A stretch of 57,294 nucleotides of DNA, taken from an uncultured Bacteroidales bacterium (lineage in GTDB: Bacteria; Bacteroidota; Bacteroidia; Bacteroidales; Bacteroidaceae). The DNA lies in assembly GCA_902766625.1 (NCBI GenBank), contig CACXEH010000048.1, positions 1-57,294 on the forward strand, read 5' to 3'. The notes under the pieces are model-generated. The model was given only the letters and a program-made list of their open reading frames with translations. It did not search any database and was not told where the DNA came from. A program made the position numbers and the translations under genes. Positions 46,686 to 55,821 of this stretch are shown here, piece by piece. Each line of letters begins with the position of its first letter. Position 1 is the stretch's first letter.

Positions 46686-48730
46686 TGGTCTGTTGATATT
46701 TTTAGAACTACGGCTGTCCGTGCCGGGATATATAATTGCAGCCAGCCTTTACCCTGTTTTTTATAAAGCGGATCATAGTTGGTGAAATGCTCCACAGCAT
46801 CATCTGTAAGACCGTTACCACCAAACAAAGGATTATCTGTATTCAAACATACATCGTATTTACCTTCCGGAACAAGAAAGCCGTAACCATCGAAACTCTT
46901 CTGAGTATTGAAGTTGAAGACAAACAGCAAAGGCCCGCGGGAATAAGCCAAGACCTTATCACCATCATCGCACCACACTTCCCTGACAGGCGTGTCCTCC
47001 ACATGCGGCACAGACTTTAGCACTTGCAGCATGGCTTTGTCAAAATCGCCAAGATAATGATAGCACAATTCTTTGTTATCAACAAGATGCCACTGGCGGC
47101 GGGCATATTTATAACTCCAGTTATTGCCCTCACGCGGGAAGTCTATCCACTCTGGATGTCCGAACTCATTACCCATAAAGTTAAGATATGCGCCGTTTAA
47201 GGTAGAACAGGTCAGGAGTCTTATCATCTTGTGGAGAGCAATGCCACGATGTACGATTTCATTCTCATCACCAGCCTTGAAATGCCAATACATATCCGCG
47301 TCAATCAGACGGAATATAATGGTTTTATCTCCTACCAACGCCTGGTCATGGCTTTCACAATAAGAGACCGTCCGTTCATCCTGACGGCGATTAGTCACCT
47401 CCCAGAACATACTGCTGGGGCACCAGTCCTCCTCACGGACTTCCTTTATAATCTTAATCCAGTAGTCTGGAATATTCATCGCCAAGCGATAGTCAAAACC
47501 GTAACCGCCATCCTTTAACGGAGCAGCTATGCCGGGCATACCGGAGACATCTTCTGCAATGGTAATAGCGTGGCGATTGACCTCATGGATAAGTTTGTTG
47601 GCAAGCATAAGGTAACAAATGGCGTTATCGTCTTGATGACCGTTGAAATAGTCATCATAACTCATAAAGTTCTCCCCTATGCCATGACTATAATACAGCA
47701 TTGAAGTTACACCGTCAAAGCGAAAACCGTCAAAATGATATTCCTCCAGCCAATACTTGCAATTAGATAACAGGAAATGGATAACCTCGTTCTTGCCATA
47801 GTCAAAACACAGGCTATCCCACTGACTGTGCTCACGGCGGTTGCCCTGATTAAAGTACTGATATATATCGCCAGCCAAATTGCCCAGACCTTCCGCCTCG
47901 TTCTTGACAGCGTGACTGTGAACCAAATCCATTATTACGGCAATACCCATAGCATGAGCCTCGTCAATCAACGCCTTTAGCTCATCAGGTGTACCGAAAC
48001 GGCTTGAAGGAGCAAAGAAACTGGATACATGATAGCCGAAACTGCCATAGTACGGATGCTCCTGTATCGCCATGACCTGAATACAATTGTATCCATCCTG
48101 AACTACACGCGGCAGTATCTTGGTACGGAATTCCTCATAAGTGCCCACACCTTCTTTGTCCTGCGCCATACCGACATGACATTCATAAATAAACAACGGA
48201 GAACATCTGGGTACAAACTTTGTCTTGAAAACATAGGGACATTCCGGATACCATACCTGTGCACTGAATATTGCCGTTGCGCTGTCTTGGACAACCCTGT
48301 CGGCCCATGCCGGAATACGCTCGGCGGAACCGCCGTTCCAATATACCTTCAATTTATAATACTGCCCGTGACGAATAGCGCTCTCGGGAACTACAAGTTC
48401 CCAGTCACCGTGCTTATTTATGCGCTGAAGCTGAAACTCCGGTAACTCTTGCCATCGCGTGAAATCGCCGATAAGACACATCGACGTGGCATTGGGGGCC
48501 CACTCGCGGAATATCCAATGTGATTTGACTTTGTGCAACCCGTAATACATATAGCCAGTTGCAAAATCACTGAGCGACTTCACGTTCTGTGTCAATTCAG
48601 CATATTTATCCATTGCATGCCGATAGCGTCCCTCTATGGCATGTTCATAAGGTTTAAGATACGGGTCTCTTTGAATTATCGGAAGAGAGACATGGTCTGA
48701 CAGAGCCTGTTTTTTCTGCGCTTCCGGCAT
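46682..48730 (-). CDS. glgB: 1,4-alpha-glucan branching enzyme
   Basis: 682 residues of the GH13 eukaryote-like branching enzyme group. An N-terminal CBM48 domain (about 55-170, WIFREWAPNA) precedes the (beta/alpha)8 barrel with DLVHSHAV, GFRFDGVTSMLYY (nucleophile Asp), TIAEDVSGMPG (acid Glu) and CESHDQALVG (transition-state His-Asp). NFMGNEFGHPEWIDFPREGN is another GlgB segment. A C-terminal beta-sandwich ends at about 682. The enzyme adds alpha-1,6 branches to glycogen. It overlaps the downstream membrane protein start by 4 bp and follows the MORN gene after 7 bp. Confidence 0.96.
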   Translation of the reverse strand: MPEAQKKQALSDHVSLPIIQRDPYLKPYEHAIEGRYRHAMDKYAELTQNVKSLSDFATGYMYYGLHKVKSHWIFREWAPNATSMCLIGDFTRWQELPEFQLQRINKHGDWELVVPESAIRHGQYYKLKVYWNGGSAERIPAWADRVVQDSATAIFSAQVWYPECPYVFKTKFVPRCSPLFIYECHVGMAQDKEGVGTYEEFRTKILPRVVQDGYNCIQVMAIQEHPYYGSFGYHVSSFFAPSSRFGTPDELKALIDEAHAMGIAVIMDLVHSHAVKNEAEGLGNLAGDIYQYFNQGNRREHSQWDSLCFDYGKNEVIHFLLSNCKYWLEEYHFDGFRFDGVTSMLYYSHGIGENFMSYDDYFNGHQDDNAICYLMLANKLIHEVNRHAITIAEDVSGMPGIAAPLKDGGYGFDYRLAMNIPDYWIKIIKEVREEDWCPSSMFWEVTNRRQDERTVSYCESHDQALVGDKTIIFRLIDADMYWHFKAGDENEIVHRGIALHKMIRLLTCSTLNGAYLNFMGNEFGHPEWIDFPREGNNWSYKYARRQWHLVDNKELCYHYLGDFDKAMLQVLKSVPHVEDTPVREVWCDDGDKVLAYSRGPLLFVFNFNTQKSFDGYGFLVPEGKYDVCLNTDNPLFGGNGLTDDAVEHFTNYDPLYKKQGKGWLQLYIPARTAVVLKISTDQ

Positions 48731-48737
48731 AATGATT

Positions 48738-49856
48738 CTACTTTTTTATTGCTTTACCACGCTCATAAGTACCTTTGCTGATGACCGAGCCATTGCGATC
48801 TTTTTCCACGTAATCGCCATGACGGACACCTTCTTTATAAGAGCCTTCGAAACGATTGCCGTCTTTGTCCTCCTCGATACATTTGCCGTCTTTAAGGCCA
48901 TTCTTGAAAGAGCCTTTGAACTTCAAGCCTGATGCCAAGCGCAGGATACCTTCGCCGTTCATCTTGCCCTGCGACCACTGACCGTCGTAGATATCACCGT
49001 TGGACCAAGTGTATATGCCCTTGCCATCGCGCTGGTTGTCTTTCCAGTTGCCGACATATTTGGAACCGTTTTTCCAGATATAAGTCCCTTCTCCGTTCTG
49101 TTCACCGTTGACAAAATTGCCGATATATTTATTACCGTTGCTGAAGGTAAAGATACCTTTGCCCTTCCGCACACCAGCAACATAAGGACCTTCATATACA
49201 TTACCGTTCTTGAAGCGATAAATACCTTTGCCTTGTTGCATGTCATTTACCCAGTCACCTTCATAGACATCGCCTTCGACATAGCTAAACACACCATTGC
49301 CGTTGCGTTGGTTATTCACCCAGTCACCCACATACTTGGAACCGTCAGCCCACACAAAAGTACCTTTGCCTTCTTTCTTGTCGTCTTTCCAGTTGCCAAT
49401 ATAGTAAGCGCCATTGGCATAAGTGTATGTACCTTTACCCATGCGCTTGTCTTGATACCAGCCACCTACATACTTGTCACCATTATAATAATACATCGTG
49501 CCTTGGCCATGCTGGTAATCACGAAACCACAGACCTTCATAGCGGTTATTGTTCATGAAATAATAGGTACCACGGCCGTGTTGCTGGTCCTGAAACCACT
49601 CGCCTTCATATTTCTCTCCGTCGGTAAAAGCATATACACCATGTCCTTGACGCTTGCCCTTGACGTATTCGCCTTCATAGGTGTCGCCTGTTTTGAAAAC
49701 AGTGCGCCCTTTTCCATGGGGCTTTCCACCCGACAGAGTTCCGGTATACACAGAACCATCCTTAAATGTATATGTCCCGATGTTTATCTTCTGCGCGTAC
49801 ATCACGCAAAAGGACATCATGACAGCAAGGTAAATTATAATCAGTTTCTTAGTCAT
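48738..49856 (-). CDS. Exported MORN-repeat protein
   Basis: 372 residues from the ATG at 49856, which has a good ribosome site (TTTGGAGAAG) and starts a signal peptide (MTKKLIIIYLAVMM...CVMYAQ). The upstream in-frame ATG at 49889 would overlap kdsB and gives a worse signal. The rest is about 13-14 MORN units of 23 residues each, of the form G-x-x-Y-x-G-x-W-x-x-G-x-x-x-G-x-G-x-Y/F-x-x. MORN proteins form elongated beta-sheets that bind membranes or act as scaffolds. The protein is probably periplasmic or surface-bound. Its neighbours kdsB (13 bp upstream) and glgB (7 bp downstream) suggest a place in envelope or glycan work, but no partner can be named. Confidence 0.85.
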   Translation of the reverse strand: MTKKLIIIYLAVMMSFCVMYAQKINIGTYTFKDGSVYTGTLSGGKPHGKGRTVFKTGDTYEGEYVKGKRQGHGVYAFTDGEKYEGEWFQDQQHGRGTYYFMNNNRYEGLWFRDYQHGQGTMYYYNGDKYVGGWYQDKRMGKGTYTYANGAYYIGNWKDDKKEGKGTFVWADGSKYVGDWVNNQRNGNGVFSYVEGDVYEGDWVNDMQQGKGIYRFKNGNVYEGPYVAGVRKGKGIFTFSNGNKYIGNFVNGEQNGEGTYIWKNGSKYVGNWKDNQRDGKGIYTWSNGDIYDGQWSQGKMNGEGILRLASGLKFKGSFKNGLKDGKCIEEDKDGNRFEGSYKEGVRHGDYVEKDRNGSVISKGTYERGKAIKK

Positions 49857-49869
49857 CTTCTCCAAACAT

Positions 49870-50643
49870 TTAACAGTGCTCCTCACCATGAGTCTTCAGG
49901 AATATTTCCGCCTTGTGCAAGTCTTCCGGCGTATCTATACCTATCGTCTCTTGTCGTGTCTGCTGAACTTTTATCTTATATCCGTTCTCCAACCAGCGTA
50001 ACTGTTCCAGAGATTCAGCCAGTTCCAATTCAGACTGCGGCAGCTTGGTTATTTCTTTCAGAACATCAACTTTGTACGCATATAAACCGATATGCTTATA
50101 AAACACATGCTGACTACTCCATACCGACTGCTCCCTGCCACGGATGAATGGAATCACCGAACGGCTGAAATACATAGCAAAACCTTTCTTGTCCACAACC
50201 ACTTTGGGCGAATTGGGGTTCTCTATCAAAGCAAAATCTGTATCAGGTGTAAACGGCATCACCAAAGTCGCAATCTGGGTATCCGCATCATCGAAGCACG
50301 TTTTTACAGCTTCCAACTGTGATGCCTGGATGAATGGTTCATCTCCCTGTACATTAACGACGACATCATATCTCGCACCGCATTTCTGATAAGCCTCCCA
50401 ACAGCGGTCTGTGCCGCTTTTATGGTTTGGGCTCGTCATTATGGCCTTACCGCCAAACGATTGGACGAGACGCATTATCTCTTCGTTGTCAGTAGCAACC
50501 ACAGTCTCGTCAAAACAAGGTCTTACCCGCTCATAGACTCGCTGGATTATGGGTTTGCCACACAACAACGCCAAAGGTTTCGCCGGGAAGCGTGTTGAAG
50601 CGTATCGCGCAGGGATAATAGCTATATAACGTTTATTTGACAT
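49870..50643 (-). CDS. kdsB: CMP-KDO synthetase
   Basis: 257 residues. KdsB activates KDO with CTP to make CMP-KDO for lipid A core assembly in the cytoplasm. The N-terminal IIPARYASTRFPAKPLA motif binds CTP, VATDN and TSPNHKSGTDRCWEA follow, and VVNVQGDEPF carries the metal Asp. YKHIGLYAYK and ESLEQLRWLENGYKI complete the family pattern. It lies 12 bp after the PBP1A gene and 13 bp before the MORN gene. Confidence 0.97.
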   Translation of the reverse strand: MSNKRYIAIIPARYASTRFPAKPLALLCGKPIIQRVYERVRPCFDETVVATDNEEIMRLVQSFGGKAIMTSPNHKSGTDRCWEAYQKCGARYDVVVNVQGDEPFIQASQLEAVKTCFDDADTQIATLVMPFTPDTDFALIENPNSPKVVVDKKGFAMYFSRSVIPFIRGREQSVWSSQHVFYKHIGLYAYKVDVLKEITKLPQSELELAESLEQLRWLENGYKIKVQQTRQETIGIDTPEDLHKAEIFLKTHGEEHC

Positions 50644-50655
50644 TGCTTTCTGTTT

Positions 50656-52974
50656 TTATTCAAAGATTTCATCTATTTCATTTACCATCATGGAGTCAGC
50701 GCCAAAGGTATTTTCGCATGAATTAAAATCTGCGGGGATATCAAATGTCTCCGTCTGCGAATAACCCAATGACTGGTCAGCATACACCATTTTCATGTAT
50801 TTGGCCCAGATGGGCAACGCTGCCGAGGCTCCTTGACCGATAGACATCTGGTCAAAGTGTATGTCACGGTCCTCACCGCCGACCCAGCAACCGGAGACAA
50901 GACGCGGAACAAAGCCCATGAACCAAGCATCTGAGTTGTTGTTTGTCGTTCCGGTCTTACCGCCAATCGGGGCTGTCAGATTATATTTATAGCGCAACCT
51001 GCCACCCGTGCCTTGGTCAATGACCGCACGGAGCATCTCCAACATTTTGTAGGAACTCTCTGCGCTGATTACCTCATTCATGCGAGAATGGAAGTCTGTG
51101 ATAAGCTCGCCCTCATTATCCTCTATCCTGGTCACATACATCGGCGCCACGCGTATGCCCTTGTTGACAAACGCGGAATATGCACTGACCATTTCAGAGA
51201 CTGAGATGTCGCACGTGCCAAGACACAGACTCATGGAAGGATACACATCCAGACTGTTGATGCCGAATGTACGAATGAGCTGCACCAGAGCGTTGGGGTC
51301 AAGTTTGTCCATCAAATAAGCCGAAATCCAGTTGTTAGACTGAGACAAACCCCATTTCAGGGTCACCATCTCTCCGATACGGGCTGTGCCACTGTTTCGT
51401 GGCGTCCACGGCTTACCGCCTACCATATAGGTTGTCTGCACATTAGGTGCCTCATCGCATGGCGTAAAACCATTTTCCATAGCAAGGGCATACAAGTATG
51501 GCTTGATGGTAGAACCCACCTGACGACGCCCCATGGTAACCATGTCATACTGGAAATAACTGTAATCCAAGCCTCCGACATACGCTTTGACACTACCCGT
51601 AAGCGGATCCATGGACATAAAGCCTGTGCGCAGGAAGGTTTTATAGTATAGTATTGAATCCTGCGGAGTCATCATGGTCTCCACCTCGCCGTGACTCGTA
51701 TATATCGTCATCGGCACTTTTTCTGTCTTGAAGAAACGCTTCACTTCCTCGTCCGACATACCTGCGGCCCTCATGGCACGATAGCGTTCACTGCGCTCTA
51801 TGGCACGGCGCAGTATTTCCCTTATCTGGTCTTTACTCAATAACTTAGAGAACGGATTCAAATATTTGCCCACGTGTTTCTCCTTCTCAAAGAGCGGTTG
51901 AAGGTAACCTTCTATGTGCTCCCTGACAGCGCGTTCGGCATAACGCTGCATACGCGAGTTGATGGTCGTGTGTATCCTCAACCCGTCAGTATAGATATTG
52001 TAAGGCGAACCATCTTTCTTATAATTCTTGTTGCACCAACCATACAGAGGATCGGTAAGCCACGCTATAGAGTCATCGACAAACTCCTGACGCTGCCACG
52101 ATGCATAATTTTCGCGCACGGGAGCCTTAGCCATCATAATATGGCGCAAGTACTCTCTGAAATATGTCGCCAAACCGTCACGGTGGGAAACACGCTGGAG
52201 ATTTAGTCCCAATGATGCGTTTTTGTATTTCCCGCACTCTGTCTTAGTCAGAAAGCCTTGTTCTTCCATCAACGACAGCACCACATTGCGCCGGTTTATG
52301 ACACGCACGCTGTCGCGGACCGGATTATAATATGACGGATTTTTACACATTCCTATAAGCATTGCCGCTTCGGGTACAGTCAGATCACCCGGCTCCTTGT
52401 TGAAATAAACCCTTGAAGCCGTCTTGATTCCTACGGCATGATGCAGAAAATCAAAATAGTTAAGATATAAGGTCAGTATCTCATCCTTGGAGTAATGACG
52501 CTCCAGTTGTACGGCGATGACCCACTCTATCGCCTTCTGCATGATGCGCTGCGTGGAACTGGAGGCATTGGAAGATGTATACAGCTGTTTCGCCAACTGT
52601 TGCGTAATGGTACTGCCTCCTCCCGCTTCTTTGCGGCCCAGAATACCTCTTTTAACCACTGCACGGATCAATGAATATACATCTATGCCGGAATGCGCAT
52701 AGAACCGCTTGTCCTCCGTAGCCACCAACGCATGAAAGACACACGGGGCAACCTCTTCTTTATGCGCGAATATCCTGTTCTCATTGAGCGACCATGTGCC
52801 CAACAGCACATTGTCTGAAGAAATGACCTGGGAAGCGTATCTGCTGATAGGATTCTCAAGCTCCTCGATAGGAGGCACGTAACCTATCCAGCCCCAATAA
52901 ATTGCGGCAAAGAATAAGGCTATTCCAAGTACAGCCGCAACAAAAAGCCCCCATAGTATATGTATAATTTTCAT
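50656..52974 (-). CDS. mrcA: Class A penicillin-binding protein (PBP1A type)
   Basis: 772 residues, with one N-terminal membrane segment (about 5-28). The glycosyltransferase domain shows ATEDKRFYAHSGID (catalytic Glu87) and GGGSTITQQLAKQLY (about 120-134). The transpeptidase domain has the S-x-x-K box GSTIKPYLYA, S-x-N in SQSNNW, and K-T-G in GGKTGTTNNNSDAWF. It polymerises and cross-links peptidoglycan at the inner membrane. It is the first gene of the run that includes kdsB, the MORN gene and glgB. A -7 box lies at 53005-53012. Confidence 0.96.
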   Translation of the reverse strand: MKIIHILWGLFVAAVLGIALFFAAIYWGWIGYVPPIEELENPISRYASQVISSDNVLLGTWSLNENRIFAHKEEVAPCVFHALVATEDKRFYAHSGIDVYSLIRAVVKRGILGRKEAGGGSTITQQLAKQLYTSSNASSSTQRIMQKAIEWVIAVQLERHYSKDEILTLYLNYFDFLHHAVGIKTASRVYFNKEPGDLTVPEAAMLIGMCKNPSYYNPVRDSVRVINRRNVVLSLMEEQGFLTKTECGKYKNASLGLNLQRVSHRDGLATYFREYLRHIMMAKAPVRENYASWQRQEFVDDSIAWLTDPLYGWCNKNYKKDGSPYNIYTDGLRIHTTINSRMQRYAERAVREHIEGYLQPLFEKEKHVGKYLNPFSKLLSKDQIREILRRAIERSERYRAMRAAGMSDEEVKRFFKTEKVPMTIYTSHGEVETMMTPQDSILYYKTFLRTGFMSMDPLTGSVKAYVGGLDYSYFQYDMVTMGRRQVGSTIKPYLYALAMENGFTPCDEAPNVQTTYMVGGKPWTPRNSGTARIGEMVTLKWGLSQSNNWISAYLMDKLDPNALVQLIRTFGINSLDVYPSMSLCLGTCDISVSEMVSAYSAFVNKGIRVAPMYVTRIEDNEGELITDFHSRMNEVISAESSYKMLEMLRAVIDQGTGGRLRYKYNLTAPIGGKTGTTNNNSDAWFMGFVPRLVSGCWVGGEDRDIHFDQMSIGQGASAALPIWAKYMKMVYADQSLGYSQTETFDIPADFNSCENTFGADSMMVNEIDEIFE

Positions 52975-53004
52975 TGGTTTTTACCGTAGAATGCGTTTAT
53001 TAAG

Positions 53005-53012
53005 CAAAGATA
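53005..53012 (-). promoter_or_regulatory. -7 box of the PBP1A-kdsB run
   Basis: The minus strand reads TATCTTTG, 30 bp before the ATG at 52974, exact TAnnTTTG. Confidence 0.6.
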
Positions 53013-53209
53013 CTATTTTTTTCCCAATTAACGCCTTAACAAAGTCCAAATAAGCAAATATTGCCCTTCGCATCAGAGACATTTAACACCTGTTGACTGA
53101 GAATTACATATATTTAACTTTCCCAACAGGCATAATGACACGGAAACCGAGGTGACACAATGGAATCTCTACATCATTATCGCGCTGCGGTTGTCTTTCT
53201 TCCCGCGAC

Positions 53210-53299
53210 ATATTCTCCATTCCAAAGGATGGAATGTATATTCCATCCCGTGGAACCTATGTTCCAGCCTATGGAACCGAAAAACTGTCGGGGCGGGGC
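53210..53299 (+). repeat. 21-bp-period dyad element, copy E
   Basis: Units start at 53210, 53231, 53252 and 53273, spaced 21 bp. Dyads are GGAAT-GTAT-ATTCC (53231) and GGAAC-CTAT-GTTCC (53252); again the outer base pair changes together (T-A and C-G). The tail is CGAAAAACTGTCGGGGCGG. The element is about 160 bp before the glyA -7 box and points to glyA. The remainder of 52975-53496 holds the PBP1A promoter, AT-rich sequence and the glyA promoter; I see no gene in it. Confidence 0.78.
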
Positions 53300-53456
53300 A
53301 ACTCTTTTATCCTGGAGACAGTAAGTGAAACCCGGGATTCAACACCCGAAAAGCCAAAATGGCTTATCTTGCAAAACGTATTTTACAGAATATGACATTT
53401 TGCTAATTTCTCGCATAATATTCCTTGCAAAAAGCAATACACATGCTTTTTTTTCG

Positions 53457-53464
53457 TAATTTTG
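53457..53464 (+). promoter_or_regulatory. -7 box of glyA
   Basis: TAATTTTG, exact TAnnTTTG, 32 bp before the ATG at 53497. Confidence 0.6.
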
Positions 53465-53496
53465 TACTACATTTACAAACAAATTAAGTTTTTCAG

Positions 53497-54777
53497 ATGG
53501 AGAGAGACAGCGCAATCTTTGATATCATCCAAGCGGAGTATCAGCGTCAACTAAAAGGTATTGAGTTAATTGCTTCAGAGAATTTTGTCAGCGACGAAGT
53601 CATGGAGGCCATGGGCAGTTGCCTGACAAATAAATACGCGGAAGGTTACAGCGGACACCGTTATTACGGTGGCTGTATCAACGTTGACCAAAGTGAGACA
53701 CTTGCCATCAACCGTCTGAAAAAGATATTTGACGCCGAATATGCCAACGTACAGCCCCACTCTGGTGCCCAGGCAAACGCTGCAGTGTTTTTTGCCTGCC
53801 TGAAACCGGGTGACACATTCATGGGACTCAGTCTGGAACACGGAGGCCACATATCACACGGATTGAAAATCAACACCTCAGGCTCATATTACCACGCCAT
53901 AGGTTACACCCTGAACAAAGAAACGGAACTGGTAGACTATGATGAGATGGAAAGGCTGGCCTTGGAAAACAGACCAAAGCTGATTGTGGGTGGAGCCTCG
54001 GCATACAGCCGTGAATGGGACTACGAGAGAATGCGCGCCATCGCCGACAAAGTGGGCGCACTGCTGATGATAGACATGGCGCATCCCGCAGGACTGATAG
54101 CCGCAGGGCTACTGAAAAACCCGCTAAAATATGCTCACATCGTCACGTCAACCACTCACAAGACTATGCGAGGTCCGCGCGGTGGCATCATATTGATGGG
54201 CAAAGACTTTGAGAATCCCTTCGGAAAGAAAAATAAGAAAGGCGAGACCCTGATGATGAGTACCATCTTAGACAGCGCCGTATTTCCCGGCATACAAGGC
54301 GGACCGCTTGAGCACGTCATTGCCGCAAAAGCCGTAGCATTCAACGAGATACTCCAACCATCATTCAAAGACTACGCCACGCAGATACAGAAAAACGCCA
54401 CGACACTTGCAGGAGAGTTGGAGAAGCGAGGATTCAACATCATCAGTGGCGGTACGGACAATCACTGTATGTTGGTGGACCTGCGTTCAAAATATCCTGA
54501 TCTTACAGGCAAAATGGCAGAGACAGCTCTCGTTGCCGCAGACATCACTGTAAATAAAAACATGGTGCCGTTTGACACCCGTTCTGCATACCAGACCTCA
54601 GGTATCCGCCTCGGCACACCGGCCATCACGACACGTGGCGCAAAAGAAGACATGATGGTCATTATTGCCGAACTCATTGAAAAGGTATTGAATACCCCCG
54701 AGGACGAAAATGTCATCGCCTCTGTACGCAGTCAGGTCAACGAGATTATGAAAGACTATCCTCTCTTTGCATGGTAA
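53497..54777 (+). CDS. glyA: Serine hydroxymethyltransferase
   Basis: 426 residues. GlyA interconverts serine and glycine with tetrahydrofolate and supplies one-carbon units. [10 protein letters not shown] (about 22-31), [17 protein letters not shown] and [10 protein letters not shown] are folate- and PLP-site motifs. The PLP lysine is Lys222 in [13 protein letters not shown]. The C-terminal domain has [10 protein letters not shown] and [14 protein letters not shown]. It is monocistronic, with its own promoter and a terminator hairpin 107 bp after the stop. Confidence 0.97.
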   Translation: MERDSAIFDIIQAEYQRQLKGIELIASENFVSDEVMEAMGSCLTNKYAEGYSGHRYYGGCINVDQSETLAINRLKKIFDAEYANVQPHSGAQANAAVFFACLKPGDTFMGLSLEHGGHISHGLKINTSGSYYHAIGYTLNKETELVDYDEMERLALENRPKLIVGGASAYSREWDYERMRAIADKVGALLMIDMAHPAGLIAAGLLKNPLKYAHIVTSTTHKTMRGPRGGIILMGKDFENPFGKKNKKGETLMMSTILDSAVFPGIQGGPLEHVIAAKAVAFNEILQPSFKDYATQIQKNATTLAGELEKRGFNIISGGTDNHCMLVDLRSKYPDLTGKMAETALVAADITVNKNMVPFDTRSAYQTSGIRLGTPAITTRGAKEDMMVIIAELIEKVLNTPEDENVIASVRSQVNEIMKDYPLFAW

Positions 54778-54884
54778 AAACACATTTGCCGTCAGCACAA
54801 AGAGACTATAACAAATAAATGGCAATGCTTGGCCGGCTATAGCACCTGAGCTGATTTGTCTAATCACACATTCCTTACCGCTAT

Positions 54885-54939
54885 AAAGTTTTATGGCCAC
54901 TTTGATGTAAAACCTACACCTAAGTGGCCATAAAACTTT
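54885..54939. terminator. Bidirectional terminator between glyA and the PAP2 pair
   Basis: Perfect 18-bp arms (54885-54902 and 54922-54939) around a 19-base loop, between convergent genes. Confidence 0.8.
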
Positions 54940-54964
54940 CAGGAAATTCAATCCAAATGGCAGA

Positions 54965-55807
54965 CTATCTCTTTATGGCTTTTTGTCCGTCATGAATATA
55001 GACGTCACCGTGTTGAATATCTGACTCCTCAACTTTCACGCCCTGGAGATTATAAAAATCTGCGTCTGACGGTTTCGGAACATACACCTTGGACGATATA
55101 CCGGTCATCGTGGCATATTCAGCCTTGGCTTTCTCCAATTGTGCCATAAACGCGTCATTGGCATGCAGACGAGCTATCGTGGTCATTCCTACGACACGGC
55201 CACACTCGACATCGCTTTCGTAATCATAGCCTGCAATCACGCGGCTCTCGCCAAACTGATACCCGCGGGAGAGGATAGTATCCTGCCTATCAATATTGAT
55301 TTCAGCCAGTACAAGCGCCACAGCCCATCCTACAGCGGCATATTCAGAGACATACGAACTGGACGTTTTAGCCGCAGCCTCATTCGCAGGAATCAAAGAA
55401 AAGTCCTTAAACTGGTCAAAAGGGCGTTTGCGCTTATATTTGGCCTTAACAGTTGCAGTAGCCTGCACAACGTCTTGGCGAAGCGTATTTATCAATTTGA
55501 AGATTTGCGGAGATTTGACATTAGATAATGTCATGCCAAACGCCGGAGTAAACACCTTACACAGCACCATAGCACCAAGAGAGGCATCTGTAATAGCCTC
55601 ATTGGCACGCAGACCCGTACGGTAGTTTTTGCCCCATTGATACATCACCCAGTCTGATACAAAACGCTGACCTGTGGTGTCAGGGGGTGGCGGAAGGAAC
55701 TTCTCTGCTGCCGGAAAATCAGAAGGCGTTAGATAACCTTCGGCCTTCATCTCTGTGGAAAGAAGAGCCGATAAAACAATTGCCAATAAAATAATGTATC
55801 TTTTCAT
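54965..55807 (-). CDS. PAP2-fold protein, degenerate paralogue of the neighbouring acid phosphatase
   Basis: 280 residues with a signal peptide (MKRYIILLAIVLSALLSTEMKA). It aligns without gaps to the 55822-56604 product over residues 1-205, but key residues of the class A acid phosphatase site are changed. The P-S-G-H block (153-156) reads V-S-E-Y, replacing His156 by Tyr, and G-x-H-x-x-SD (193-199) reads G-Y-D-Y-E-SD, replacing His195 by Asp. Lys121, Arg128-Pro129 and Arg189 remain. The phosphatase chemistry is therefore probably lost while the fold and secretion signal are kept. The C-terminal 35 residues (FYNLQGVKV, DVYIHDGQKAIKR) form a short type IX-like module that the paralogue lacks. 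It follows the paralogue by 14 bp. Confidence 0.82.
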   Translation of the reverse strand: MKRYIILLAIVLSALLSTEMKAEGYLTPSDFPAAEKFLPPPPDTTGQRFVSDWVMYQWGKNYRTGLRANEAITDASLGAMVLCKVFTPAFGMTLSNVKSPQIFKLINTLRQDVVQATATVKAKYKRKRPFDQFKDFSLIPANEAAAKTSSSYVSEYAAVGWAVALVLAEINIDRQDTILSRGYQFGESRVIAGYDYESDVECGRVVGMTTIARLHANDAFMAQLEKAKAEYATMTGISSKVYVPKPSDADFYNLQGVKVEESDIQHGDVYIHDGQKAIKR

Positions 55808-55821
55808 AATTGCAATCCTCC

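Noticed and set aside
53207-53300. Repeat copy E as a CRISPR or terminator
   Set aside because: Units are contiguous without unique spacers and occur upstream of a promoter between divergent genes, so neither fits.
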